A DNA stretch of 16,899 nucleotides. Source: Rickettsiales bacterium (GTDB lineage: Bacteria > Pseudomonadota > Alphaproteobacteria > Rickettsiales > UBA998). The stretch is from the NCBI GenBank assembly GCA_019749855.1, contig JAIEPI010000026.1, positions 1 to 16,899 of the forward strand. The letters are read 5' to 3'. Below, piece after piece: positions 1-7,398 of this stretch. The position numbers and the translations under genes were made by a program. Numbering within the stretch: position 1 is the first letter of the stretch; each line of letters starts with the position of its first letter. The notes under the pieces were generated by a model that worked only from the letters and a program-made list of their open reading frames with translations, did no database searches and was not told the DNA's origin.

Positions 1-397
1 TGGCATCGCCTGCCGCACCCCCAGAGGATAGATCATGCACAAACTCAGCAGTGCCTGATTTGGCGATGGTGCCGAGATTGGCAATCAGATCCTCACGGTT
101 CATGCCGATGCCGTTATCACGAACCTCAATGATGCCCGCCTTTTTGTCCACATGCACTCGCACGGCGAGCTCAGTCTCACCCGCCATCAACGACTGATCG
201 CTAAGCGAGAGGTAGCGCAGCTTATCGCAAGCATCCGAGGCATTAGATACCAGCTCGCGCAGAAAAATATCCTTGTTGGTATAGAGCGAGTGAATCATCA
301 ATTGCAGCACACGGCTGATTTCCGCAGAAAAAGGGATATTCTGCGCTCCTTCAACCGTCTCTGTTTTCTTGGCTTTTTTTACCGAAGCGCTGGCCAT
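1..397 (-). CDS. htpG: Hsp90 chaperone HtpG, N-terminal part (runs off window)
   Basis: HtpG is the cytoplasmic bacterial Hsp90, an ATP-driven dimeric chaperone. Only the first 132 codons are present; the gene continues past base 1. The N-terminal GHKL ATPase domain is clear: the helix with LRELVSNASDA carries the catalytic Glu (E48) and the Mg/ATP-binding Asn (N52), the nucleotide-binding DNGIGM motif is at residues 94-99, and the lid motif GTIAKSG is at 109-115. Compared with E. coli HtpG the start lies about 14 residues further upstream, giving a short Lys-rich lead (ASVKKAKKTE). That start is supported by an AAGGAG ribosome binding site (plus-strand bases 406-411) 8 nt from the ATG. A sigma-32-type promoter sits upstream, as expected for a heat-shock gene. 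Family identity is certain; the rest of the protein cannot be seen. Confidence 0.97.
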   Translation of the reverse strand, partial: MASASVKKAKKTETVEGAQNIPFSAEISRVLQLMIHSLYTNKDIFLRELVSNASDACDKLRYLSLSDQSLMAGETELAVRVHVDKKAGIIEVRDNGIGMNREDLIANLGTIAKSGTAEFVHDLSSGGAAGDA

Positions 398-443
398 ACA
401 ACCATCTCCTTGTTGCTGTGTGTGATGTGAAAACGTAATATGG

Positions 444-474
444 CTGATATAACCTCCATAGGCATTGTTTCAAG
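444..474 (-). promoter_or_regulatory. Probable sigma-32 (RpoH) heat-shock promoter of htpG
   Basis: Read on the minus strand, CTTG (plus bases 471-474) is followed after exactly 17 bases by GTTATATCAG (444-453). As I recall it, the alphaproteobacterial heat-shock consensus is CTTG-N17/18-CYTATNTNNG, and the site differs only at the first C. The transcript would start near base 437, leaving about 40 nt of leader before the htpG ATG. The match of motif, spacing and downstream gene makes this more than chance, but no start-site data are available. It also argues against the neighbouring plus-strand gene beginning at 440, which lies inside this region. Confidence 0.65.
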
Positions 475-538
475 AGCTATGCCATGGGTGTTTGCCCAAA
501 ATCATGCTAACATATCAAACAAATTCACGTTGCCGATC

Positions 539-1432
539 ATGTCACCACGGTTCCTGCCACGCTTTATTTTCCTTTGGGCTTTTATCATATGTTCGCTCTG
601 GCACGCGCCGGTTTTGGCGGCGGTAAACTTTGATCGTGAACTGGCCTATCAGGTGCGCTTTGGGCAGGCTGCGGATGTGATGACCCTGGTGCAAAAAGGC
701 GGCAATCCTGATCAGATCAACGAGAGCGGCATGCCATTGGTCTCGGTAGCGGCCTCGCGGCGCGACGGGCTGGCAGTGCCCATTCTTCGCGCTTTGGTGA
801 GTGGACATGCGAACATCAATCAGGGCGGCCCGTCACGGCAGTTTCCCATCATCATCGCCACGCGTCAGCGCGACGTAGAGCTGGTCGCGTTTCTGGTGCG
901 TGAAGCCAAGGCTGATTTAAGCGTGCGTGATCCCAATGGCGCGCTACCGCGAGAGATTGCCGCGCACAATAATGATACCAAAATCATCGCCATAATTGAT
1001 GAGCCAGTTGCGCAACAATTGGCAGAACTCAAAGCGAGGCAAGCGCCAGAGCGCCGCGCATTGCTGCTGCATGATTACATTTATCATTACTGTGCGCACC
1101 AGTACCTCTATTACTATTACAGCTCGAAACAAGACGCGGTAAGCCCTGACATTCAAACGCAGACGCTGGCGCAGCATAAGGGTGTCATTACCTCTTCAAT
1201 CAATGACCTTCAGCAGTTTTTTGGATTGCAGCAAGAGAGCATTTTTCCTATCGCTAAGGACGTCAGTCAACGCCTTGTGGCGGAACTTGAGCGCTATATC
1301 TCCAACCGCAATCGCCGAAAAAATGGTGTGGGCACACCTCAGGATATGCAGTCGCGCTGTGAGCGCTACACCACAAAGGCGTTGGAAAAAAGCGCCCTCC
1401 CCTTAACCTCCGGCACAGCGAAAAAACCATGA
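539..1432 (+). CDS. Secreted ankyrin-repeat protein, function unknown
   Basis: The frame is open from an ATG at 440, but I place the start at 539. The resulting 297-residue protein opens with a classical signal peptide: basic MSPRFLPRF, a hydrophobic stretch, and a cleavage site at about VLA|AVNF (residues 27-28). The upstream ATGs at 440 and 479 would bury it behind a non-signal leader and overlap the htpG promoter region. Residues about 35-155 read as degenerate ankyrin repeats (AADVMTLVQKGGNPDQIN, VELVAFLVREAKADLSVRD). These are followed by an unusual Tyr/His cluster (YIYHYCAHQYLYYYY, about 180-194) and a charged helical C-terminus. Ankyrin repeats bind proteins, and export points to a periplasmic or secreted partner that I cannot name. 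The stop overlaps the next gene's start (ATGA), so the two are probably translated together. No strong ribosome binding site precedes 539. Confidence 0.75.
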   Translation: MSPRFLPRFIFLWAFIICSLWHAPVLAAVNFDRELAYQVRFGQAADVMTLVQKGGNPDQINESGMPLVSVAASRRDGLAVPILRALVSGHANINQGGPSRQFPIIIATRQRDVELVAFLVREAKADLSVRDPNGALPREIAAHNNDTKIIAIIDEPVAQQLAELKARQAPERRALLLHDYIYHYCAHQYLYYYYSSKQDAVSPDIQTQTLAQHKGVITSSINDLQQFFGLQQESIFPIAKDVSQRLVAELERYISNRNRRKNGVGTPQDMQSRCERYTTKALEKSALPLTSGTAKKP

Positions 1433-1689
1433 CACTCTCGCTGGAAGGGTTGATTGATGGGCTGGGTTGGCTTGGCGCCTTACTGGTTCTTGCCGCCTAT
1501 GGCTTATTATCGTTTAAAAAAATCTCGTCGCAGGACATGCGTTATCATGTGCTGAATTTCTTTGGCTCATGCATGCTTGCCGTCTATGCGCTGTACTATC
1601 ATGCGCATGCGTCAGTGCTGGTGAATGTGATCTGGCTGCTGATTGCCTCATGGGCGATCTACCGCCTGTGGCGACCCTCACGTCAGTAG
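1429..1689 (+). CDS. Small inner-membrane protein, CBU_0592-like family
   Basis: An 86-residue protein with three predicted membrane helices: about 13-29 (LGWLGALLVLAAYGLLSF), 39-57 (YHVLNFFGSCMLAVYALYY) and 61-80 (ASVLVNVIWLLIASWAIYRL). The layout and the motif NFFGS followed by hydrophobic helices resemble the small bacterial membrane family typified by Coxiella CBU_0592; its function is not known to me. The gene overlaps the ankyrin gene by 4 bp (ATGA), so translation is probably coupled. It converges on the DTGA-protein gene with only 19 bp between stops, and I see no convincing terminator hairpin there. Confidence 0.75.
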   Translation: MTLSLEGLIDGLGWLGALLVLAAYGLLSFKKISSQDMRYHVLNFFGSCMLAVYALYYHAHASVLVNVIWLLIASWAIYRLWRPSRQ

Positions 1690-1708
1690 GCGCATGCTTT
1701 TAAAGGCA

Positions 1709-2230
1709 CTATTTCTTGGCGACGCCGCAGCCCGGCTTATGCGTAAAAGTGCGAGTGGGATCAATGAGAAAATCACCCGTTTTTAGAATGTTACGCCCGA
1801 TCAATAACGGATAGAGAAATCCGCTCCGCTCGGCAAGATTGACACGGCCTTCAATCTTTTTGCCGCCAAGGCAAAAATCCATGCGAACCACGGGGCGGCG
1901 GATAAAGCCGTCCGCACCTTTCTTTTTGATGTTGATCCACTTCACAATATCGCGCTCGAGGGTTTTGGTTTCCCCATGCTCATCTTTCACCTGAAAAATC
2001 GTGCGCTCCGGCTTTCCCTTACCTTCTGATGGAATTAACTGGACGATCTCAGCATCCACTGAGCTTAGCCCCGCACCCGTATCCATGCGGGCTTTCAACG
2101 TAATGCTCACATCTTCCAACATCACCTTCTCAACCCAGCCAACCACAGGCCGCGGCTTAGATTTCACTGGCGCTGCCGAGAGCGGAGTTGCCATAAAAAT
2201 GCACAGACAGAGCAGGAATGAGCGAGCCAT
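1709..2230 (-). CDS. Exported retropepsin-like aspartic peptidase family protein (ATP-dependent zinc protease/RimK-associated family)
   Basis: A 173-residue protein with a signal peptide (hydrophobic residues 4-17, cleavage near SAA at 18-20). The signature is ARMDTGAGLSSVDA (D50-T51-G52-A53), the DTGA loop of retropepsin-like proteins, followed by a second family motif LLIGRNIL (about 141-148). Members are annotated as 'ATP-dependent zinc protease' or RimK-linked proteins (Pfam Zn_protease), but the DTGA motif points to an aspartic-peptidase fold. Activity is uncertain here because the usual DTGAKTSA loop is altered to DTGAGLSS. The ATG lies 3 bp after the aroC stop, and its AAGGAT ribosome binding site lies inside the last codons of aroC, so it is the last gene of the fabI-aroC unit. 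Export suggests a periplasmic role, possibly in cell-envelope maintenance (inference). Confidence 0.8.
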   Translation of the reverse strand: MARSFLLCLCIFMATPLSAAPVKSKPRPVVGWVEKVMLEDVSITLKARMDTGAGLSSVDAEIVQLIPSEGKGKPERTIFQVKDEHGETKTLERDIVKWINIKKKGADGFIRRPVVRMDFCLGGKKIEGRVNLAERSGFLYPLLIGRNILKTGDFLIDPTRTFTHKPGCGVAKK

Positions 2231-2233
2231 AAA

Positions 2234-3307
2234 TTATCCTTGTTGCGCACGATGTAACATAAAATGATCCGCCAGCACGAGCGCCATCATGGCCTCACCC
2301 ACAGGAACAGCGCGAATACCCACGCATGGATCATGGCGGCCTTTGGTTTGTACATCAACCTCCGCCCCATGTGCATCAATGCTTTTGACTGGCGTGAGGA
2401 TGGAGCTGGTGGGCTTCACCGCAAAACGCACAATCACCGGCTGGCCACTCGAGATGCCGCCCAGAATGCCACCAGCATGATTCGCAAGAAATTCGACACC
2501 CGCACCCGAGAGACGCATTTCGTCGGCATTATGCTCACCGCGCAGCGTGGCCGCGGCAAAACCGTCGCCGATTTCCACCGCCTTCACCGCATTAATGCTC
2601 ATCATCGCGCTGGCGAGGTCAGCATCCAGTTTGCCATAAATGGGCGCGCCCCACCCCACCGGCACGCCTTCAGCCACCACTTCAATCACCGCGCCAATGG
2701 ATGATCCCTGTTTGCGAATTTCCAGCAGATATTCCTCAAATTGCGGCACCATCTGCGCATCGGGGCACCAGAAAGGATTGCGCTCGACTTCATCCCAGTC
2801 CCAACGCGTGCGATCAATGGATAGCTCACCCATCTGCACTAATGCGGCGCGTATGCGCACACCCACCGCCTTCAGCACCTGACGCGCCACCGCACCGGCG
2901 GCAACGCGGGATGCCGTTTCGCGTGCGCTGGAGCGGCCACCGCCGCGATAATCACGAATGCCGTATTTCTGCTGATAGGTATAATCGGCGTGGCCCGGGC
3001 GAAAACTGCTGGCAATATCGCCATAGTCTTTCGAGCGCTGATCTTCATTACGAATCATCAGGCTGATAGGCGTGCCCGTGGTCTGCCCATCAAAGACGCC
3101 GGAGAGAATCTCGACTCGATCCGGCTCCTGCCGTTGTGTTGTAAACTTGGATTGCCCGGGCTTTCGACGATCCAAAAACCACTGGATATCCTCCGCGCTG
3201 AGCGGGATTCGCGATGGTGCACCATCCACCACGCAGCCTATGGCTGGGCCATGGCTTTCTCCCCAAGTGGTGAAGCGAAAGACGCGGCCAAAGCTGTTGA
3301 ATGACAT
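2234..3307 (-). CDS. aroC: Chorismate synthase AroC
   Basis: A 357-residue protein, normal family length. Chorismate synthase carries out the last shikimate-pathway step, converting 5-enolpyruvylshikimate-3-phosphate to chorismate with reduced FMN, in the cytoplasm. The three family signatures are visible: WGESHG near residue 15 with the conserved His, RGGGRSSARETASRVAAGA near 120-138, and GRHDPCVGIRAVPVGEA near the C-terminus. GGISSGQPV near 284 is also typical. The start lies 3 bp beyond the fabI stop without a strong ribosome binding site of its own, which suggests translational coupling. The DTGA protein gene follows 3 bp downstream. Confidence 0.97.
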   Translation of the reverse strand: MSFNSFGRVFRFTTWGESHGPAIGCVVDGAPSRIPLSAEDIQWFLDRRKPGQSKFTTQRQEPDRVEILSGVFDGQTTGTPISLMIRNEDQRSKDYGDIASSFRPGHADYTYQQKYGIRDYRGGGRSSARETASRVAAGAVARQVLKAVGVRIRAALVQMGELSIDRTRWDWDEVERNPFWCPDAQMVPQFEEYLLEIRKQGSSIGAVIEVVAEGVPVGWGAPIYGKLDADLASAMMSINAVKAVEIGDGFAAATLRGEHNADEMRLSGAGVEFLANHAGGILGGISSGQPVIVRFAVKPTSSILTPVKSIDAHGAEVDVQTKGRHDPCVGIRAVPVGEAMMALVLADHFMLHRAQQG

Positions 3308-3310
3308 GGA

Positions 3311-4135
3311 TCAGCCAGAAACAGTGGCAATATCCGGCGCATCAACGCGCTTCATACCCACCACATGATAGCCGGAATCGACGTGAAGCACCTCACCCGT
3401 TACGCCCTGCCCTAGGTCAGAGCACAGGAACACTCCCGCGCCGCCCACATCGTCCAGCGTGGTGTTACGACGCAGCGGTGCATTGAGTTCATTCCATTTC
3501 AGGATGTAGCGGAAATCACCAATGCCTGACGCCGCCAGCGTTTTCACAGGGCCCGCCGAAATGGCGTTAACACGCACGTTAAATTCACCCAGATCCACTG
3601 CCAAATAGCGCACGCTGGCTTCCAGCGCTGCTTTCGCCACGCCCATCACATTGTAATGTGGCATGACGCGCTCGGCACCCAGATAGGTGAGCGTCACCAG
3701 ACTTCCACCAGCAGGCATCAGCGGATAGGCACGCTTTGCAACGGCAGTAAATGAATAGACAGACACGTTCATGCTGTTGAGAAAATTGGACAATGACGTG
3801 TCCACATACTTACCCTTCAGCTCGTTTTTGTCAGAAAACGCAATCGCATGCACCACGAAGTCAAGTGTTCCCCATTCCTTTTGCAAGGTGGAAAACACTT
3901 CATCAATGCTGGATTCATTCGTCACATCGCAATCAAGAATCAATGAGGAGCCAACGCTTTGCGCCAGCGGCTTCACGCGTTTTTCCATAGCCTCGCCCTG
4001 ATAGGTAAAGGCAAGCGTTGCCCCCTGACTGGCGAGATGCGACGCAATACCCCATGCCAGCGAGCGATCATTCGCCACCCCCATGATTAATCCGCGCTTA
4101 CCATGCATTAGCGTACCTTGCGGCGCACTGACCAT
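3311..4135 (-). CDS. fabI: Enoyl-[acyl-carrier-protein] reductase FabI
   Basis: A 274-residue short-chain dehydrogenase/reductase fold protein that performs the last reduction of each fatty-acid elongation cycle with NADH. The nucleotide-binding loop GVANDRSLAWGIA lies at 19-31. The FabI-type catalytic pair Tyr-x6-Lys is Y161 and K168 within MPHYNVMGVAK, and the substrate-loop region SAGPVKTLAASGI (193-205) is standard. The start at 4135 is preceded by CGGAGA about 6 nt upstream. It is probably the first gene of a tight trio with aroC and the DTGA protein. The 38-bp gap to the upstream lipoprotein gene leaves open whether they share a transcript. FabI is the target of triclosan-type inhibitors. 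Confidence 0.97.
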   Translation of the reverse strand: MVSAPQGTLMHGKRGLIMGVANDRSLAWGIASHLASQGATLAFTYQGEAMEKRVKPLAQSVGSSLILDCDVTNESSIDEVFSTLQKEWGTLDFVVHAIAFSDKNELKGKYVDTSLSNFLNSMNVSVYSFTAVAKRAYPLMPAGGSLVTLTYLGAERVMPHYNVMGVAKAALEASVRYLAVDLGEFNVRVNAISAGPVKTLAASGIGDFRYILKWNELNAPLRRNTTLDDVGGAGVFLCSDLGQGVTGEVLHVDSGYHVVGMKRVDAPDIATVSG

Positions 4136-4173
4136 AAAAAATCTCCGTTAGTGATTCGGGTGAGTGTGCAGCT

Positions 4174-4680
4174 TTACTGCACCAGGCCCCATGAGCCATC
4201 AGGCTGGCGGCAGGCACGGCCTACGCCCTCTTCGGTACGACCACCGATATTGATGGTATGGGTGTATTCACGGCAATACTGACCGCCTGCGGTTTGATAA
4301 TAATTCGATGGTGTGACTGAACCATTGACACCTGATTGTGGGTTGCTCCATGGCAGGGTCTGGCCTGGCTGTGAGGATTCCAGCGCGCGCTGCATGGTTT
4401 GGTTGGCATAGGCAATGTCAGCTTTATCAAGTGATGTGCCGATCTCTGAGCCAATGCCTGCCCCCAGTAACGTACCAATTGCCACTGCCGCCAGCTGCCC
4501 ACGACCGCCACCGATTTGCGAACCAAGCAGCGCGCCACCGGCAGCACCGGCCAGCGTACCAATTTGCTGTTTATTCACCCCTGAACCAGAGGATTGGCCA
4601 TAGCCACCGCCCTGTTGCGCGCACCCTGCGAGCAATGAGAGGGACGTAAAACCAACAATCAACAAACTGCCAAGGCGCAT
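4174..4680 (-). CDS. Outer-membrane lipoprotein of the rickettsial 17-kDa surface antigen family
   Basis: A 168-residue protein with a lipoprotein signal peptide ending in the lipobox LLAGC (lipidated Cys20). Residues about 40-83 form a glycine-zipper double helix (repeats such as GAAGGALLGSQIGGG and GTLLGAGIGSEIG), and the C-terminal 50 residues hold the family's Cys-containing domain (YCREYTHTINIGG ... ACRQPDGSW). This architecture matches the 17-kDa antigen/RT0821-like proteins found across Alphaproteobacteria, thought to sit in the outer membrane; the molecular role is not established. AGGAG lies 6 nt before the ATG. It sits 43 bp after the oxidase-like gene and 38 bp before fabI. Confidence 0.9.
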   Translation of the reverse strand: MRLGSLLIVGFTSLSLLAGCAQQGGGYGQSSGSGVNKQQIGTLAGAAGGALLGSQIGGGRGQLAAVAIGTLLGAGIGSEIGTSLDKADIAYANQTMQRALESSQPGQTLPWSNPQSGVNGSVTPSNYYQTAGGQYCREYTHTINIGGRTEEGVGRACRQPDGSWGLVQ

Positions 4681-4723
4681 AAATTCTCCTGAAAGGTTAG
4701 GTAGTCACAAAATTAAATGGATG

Positions 4724-6178
4724 TTAGCGCTTGGCAATCAAATTATCAAGCTGGCTTTTAGATCGATGCTTCATGGCCAGCAACACTGCAATCACGAACA
4801 TCGCGCCGCCTATACTTGCCAGTCCCGAGCCACCACCGAGCAATCCCATCGCCACGCGCACTTCCGGCGGATAGCCATCCGTACCCACGGTTTTACGCAG
4901 CACGCCATAGCCACCCGACCACGCCAGCGCACTCACATGAATGATTTGCCCTGCACACAGCACCACGGGCTGCCACACCGCCACACGCCAACGCTGAGCC
5001 TCCGCCCATTCCACTTTCGGTAACAGCGCATAGACCAGCCCCATCATAGCCAGCGTGATGCCCACAATCGAGCCGTGATAATGCGCCGGAATCACCACAT
5101 TTTGGCCTTTAATCATTAGCGCCAGCACCCCGCCATAGCAAAATAACAGTATCGACGATAACAAGCAAAGCAGCGAGGCATGGCGGTGCATCAGCAGATG
5201 ACGCCACTGTCGAATCACGACGAACACGATCACCAGCATCAGTATCGCGGGAGACAGCCCATTAGCCCAGATCATCAGCTGGGTGAAACTGCTCTGGAAT
5301 GCCTCACTATCAACAGAAAAACGCATAAAGGGAATGGGCACATAGAGCATGGCAAGCAGGTTAATGCTAAACAGCGAGGCATAAAAGCGATTGCCAAAAG
5401 GAAGGCGCAACCCAACCGCCTGTGCCACCAGCAGCCACGCCAGCATCGCCGCTTGTGTATAGGCAAACTGGATGACGTGCCCACCCGCCCAAAATACTCG
5501 GTCATAATAGACCTCACCGCGCATGGTCGGATCCACACCTTGCCCAGCCACAGAAAAGGCTGCCAACGCCACGGCCACTATCAACGCGCAGCCCCAGGCG
5601 GCATAAGCACTGAGAGGGCCGATTATGTAGCTTCGGCTAAAGGCCATTTTTAGCAAACGAACAGGCGAAACCACACAGAGAGTCTCAATTAGTCCCAGAC
5701 ATAAAGAACAGGCAATACATGCCAAACTGATGAAAAATGCATGACTGGTCAGCATGGGGATGTAGTTGCTGCGCAACCCCTCCACCTCACCCATAAAAGG
5801 TGACAGCGCCATCAACAAAGCCCCAAGCCCAAACAAAAGCTGCGAGGTGGTCTGAAAATAGGGCAAAGACAGCGCCGGTTTTGCCTCCAGCATGCAAGGA
5901 ATGAGTCGCCACATCAGCAGGATAATGGCCAAAAACCACAAGAAAATGCTCAAATCGACATGGACAGCCAGCACGATATTGAAAATATGCTGCACCTGAG
6001 CTTCTGAGACATGCTTCAAGCCCCGCCCCGCCGCCAGTGGCAAGGCATATAAGCCGCCAATCGCCAGACAGAACAGCGCGAGAAACAGCCAGCGCTTTGT
6101 GTCCCGTTTGGCACGTAAATCAAGCTCCATCATCATGATCGCTGTATAACTCCGCCACGAGTATTGGGCAACCACCAT
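4724..6178 (-). CDS. Divergent heme-copper oxidase subunit I-like membrane protein
   Basis: A 484-residue protein of about 12 membrane helices resembling cytochrome oxidase subunit I, closest in style to cbb3-type or unclassified members. I match H73 (VLAVHVDLSIFLW) to the low-spin heme ligand, H234 (FWAGGHVIQF) to the first copper-site His, and H366/H368 (VIPAHYHGSIVG) to the paired heme ligands of the AHFHYVLS-type helix. The adjacent HH pair expected between H234 and H366 is absent: that segment (IPFMRFSVDSEAF...MIWANGL) has no histidine. The copper centre may therefore be missing or remodelled, so calling it a working oxidase is not safe. Start choice: the frame opens at 6178 with no ribosome binding site. 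An internal run of three ATGs at 6136 (residue 15) has GGAG 13 nt upstream and would give 470 residues. It is divergent from the heme A synthase gene ctaA. Confidence 0.75.
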   Translation of the reverse strand: MVVAQYSWRSYTAIMMMELDLRAKRDTKRWLFLALFCLAIGGLYALPLAAGRGLKHVSEAQVQHIFNIVLAVHVDLSIFLWFLAIILLMWRLIPCMLEAKPALSLPYFQTTSQLLFGLGALLMALSPFMGEVEGLRSNYIPMLTSHAFFISLACIACSLCLGLIETLCVVSPVRLLKMAFSRSYIIGPLSAYAAWGCALIVAVALAAFSVAGQGVDPTMRGEVYYDRVFWAGGHVIQFAYTQAAMLAWLLVAQAVGLRLPFGNRFYASLFSINLLAMLYVPIPFMRFSVDSEAFQSSFTQLMIWANGLSPAILMLVIVFVVIRQWRHLLMHRHASLLCLLSSILLFCYGGVLALMIKGQNVVIPAHYHGSIVGITLAMMGLVYALLPKVEWAEAQRWRVAVWQPVVLCAGQIIHVSALAWSGGYGVLRKTVGTDGYPPEVRVAMGLLGGGSGLASIGGAMFVIAVLLAMKHRSKSQLDNLIAKR

Positions 6179-6198
6179 TGGGCAACTATATTGGGCAA
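6164..6198. repeat. Three direct copies of TTGGGCAA in the oxidase-like/ctaA spacer
   Basis: TTGGGCAA occurs at 6164-6171, 6178-6185 and 6191-6198, spaced 14 and 13 bp. Each copy is a near-inverted repeat (TTG-N2-CAA). The cluster covers the 5' end of the oxidase-like reading frame and the start of the spacer to ctaA. If translation of the oxidase-like gene begins at the ATG cluster at 6136, all three copies are upstream of it. It could be an operator set for the divergent pair or a chance local duplication. Confidence 0.5.
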
Positions 6199-6251
6199 TG
6201 GCCTAAAGGGATTCCCTCGTTAAAAAAAATGGTTTATGACAGCGCTAACGC

Positions 6252-6279
6252 TTGCTTTATCCTGACAGCAAGATATATA
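6252..6279 (+). promoter_or_regulatory. Candidate promoter of ctaA
   Basis: TTGCTT (6252-6257) and TATATA (6274-6279) are separated by 16 bp, a reasonable housekeeping -35/-10 pair. The -10 lies only 7 bp before the ctaA ATG, so the transcript would be leaderless or nearly so. A small inverted repeat AGCG-CTAA-CGCT (6241-6252) touches the -35. The weak purine stretch GAAGA before the ATG could be read instead as a ribosome binding site, in which case another promoter would be needed. Confidence 0.3.
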
Positions 6280-6286
6280 AGAAGAT

Positions 6287-7375
6287 ATGAATATATCAAT
6301 CACAGCACGTCTTTACAAAAGCTGGGTGCTTACCTGTCTGCTGCTGGTTTTTTGCATGATTGTCATTGGCGGCCTCACGCGTCTGACGGAATCAGGCCTG
6401 TCGATTGTGCAATGGAAGCTTCTCAGCGGCGTGCTACCGCCACTATCAACTGAGGCGTGGGACGCAGAGTTTGCTGCCTACCAGACCACACCTGAATATG
6501 CGCTGGAGAATGCCACCATGAAGCTGGCTGATTTCAAAGGCATCTTCTGGCTTGAATATCTGCACCGTTTGCTCGGACGCTTAATCGGCCTGTGCACACT
6601 GATTCCGCTAGGTTTCCTGTTGATGCAGCGCCACTCACCGCGCTGGCTGCGTGTGCGCATGACGGTGATTACATTACTCATCGGCATGCAGGGCACAGTG
6701 GGCTGGTATATGGTGAAGAGCGGCCTGATTGATGTGCCTTGGGTCAGCCCGTATCGCTTAGCACTGCATTTAAGCTTGGCGGTCACTATTTTTGGCTTGT
6801 TGTTAGTGACATTGTTGCGCCTGTCTGCGGCAGCCGCTCCATCATCAAAAGCCATTGCCGCGCAATTGCGCCCCTTTTGCCGCCTATCGCTCGCCGTTTT
6901 ATTCATCCAAATCATTCTGGGGGCCTTTGTCGCCGGATTGGACGCCGGCTTCACCTATAATACGTTCCCACTGATGGATGGTGATTTTGTGCCGGAGACA
7001 CTGTGGCAACTAAGCCCGTGGCCGCGCAATTTGTTTGAGAACATTGCCACTGTTCAGTTTTTGCACCGCTGGTGGGCGTTCGTGGTGACCGCCATACTCC
7101 TGCTGACCGCGTGGCGTATCTTCATTTTACCCACGAGTCGCGAACAACGTTGCCTGGCGATAGCGATGGTATGCACTGTAGCGTTGCAAGTGGCGCTCGG
7201 TATTGCTACGTTAATCATGGTGGTGCCGACGGGGCTGGCAACACTTCATCAGGCGATGGCCGTTGTGCTGTTTGCGTGGGTGGTCTGGTTAAACTATCGC
7301 GTGCATCCCCTGATAGATGCCGCACAAGAATTCGCTGGCGGCCATCCATCAAACCAGCGCCCACTAATTGTTTAG
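6287..7375 (+). CDS. ctaA: Heme A synthase CtaA (COX15 family)
   Basis: A 362-residue integral membrane protein that oxidises the C8 methyl of heme O to the formyl group of heme A, the prosthetic group of aa3-type oxidases. Eight membrane helices are visible. The four heme-ligand histidines of the two pseudo-symmetric halves are H93 (LEYLHRLLGR), H161 (ALHLSLA), H260 (FLHRWWAF) and H321 (TLHQAMA). The N-terminal GGLTRLTESGLSI and the conserved FNTFPLMDG-like motif (here YNTFPLMDGDFVP, 224-236) confirm the family. It is followed 23 bp later by hemA, and divergent from the oxidase-like gene. The presence of CtaA implies an aa3-type oxidase elsewhere in the genome. Confidence 0.96.
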   Translation: MNISITARLYKSWVLTCLLLVFCMIVIGGLTRLTESGLSIVQWKLLSGVLPPLSTEAWDAEFAAYQTTPEYALENATMKLADFKGIFWLEYLHRLLGRLIGLCTLIPLGFLLMQRHSPRWLRVRMTVITLLIGMQGTVGWYMVKSGLIDVPWVSPYRLALHLSLAVTIFGLLLVTLLRLSAAAAPSSKAIAAQLRPFCRLSLAVLFIQIILGAFVAGLDAGFTYNTFPLMDGDFVPETLWQLSPWPRNLFENIATVQFLHRWWAFVVTAILLLTAWRIFILPTSREQRCLAIAMVCTVALQVALGIATLIMVVPTGLATLHQAMAVVLFAWVVWLNYRVHPLIDAAQEFAGGHPSNQRPLIV

Positions 7376-7398
7376 AGTTCAGCATTAGATAGAGTGTG

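Noticed and set aside
440..538. N-terminal extension of the ankyrin protein from an ATG at 440
   Set aside because: It overlaps the htpG promoter region, lacks a ribosome binding site and would hide the signal peptide that begins at 539.
2264..3304. Several plus-strand frames opposite aroC
   Set aside because: They are antisense shadows of a gene whose chorismate synthase signatures are unambiguous.
5180..5653. 157-codon plus-strand frame opposite the oxidase-like gene
   Set aside because: It is rich in His/Gln/Arg as expected of the antisense of membrane-helix codons, with no ribosome binding site.
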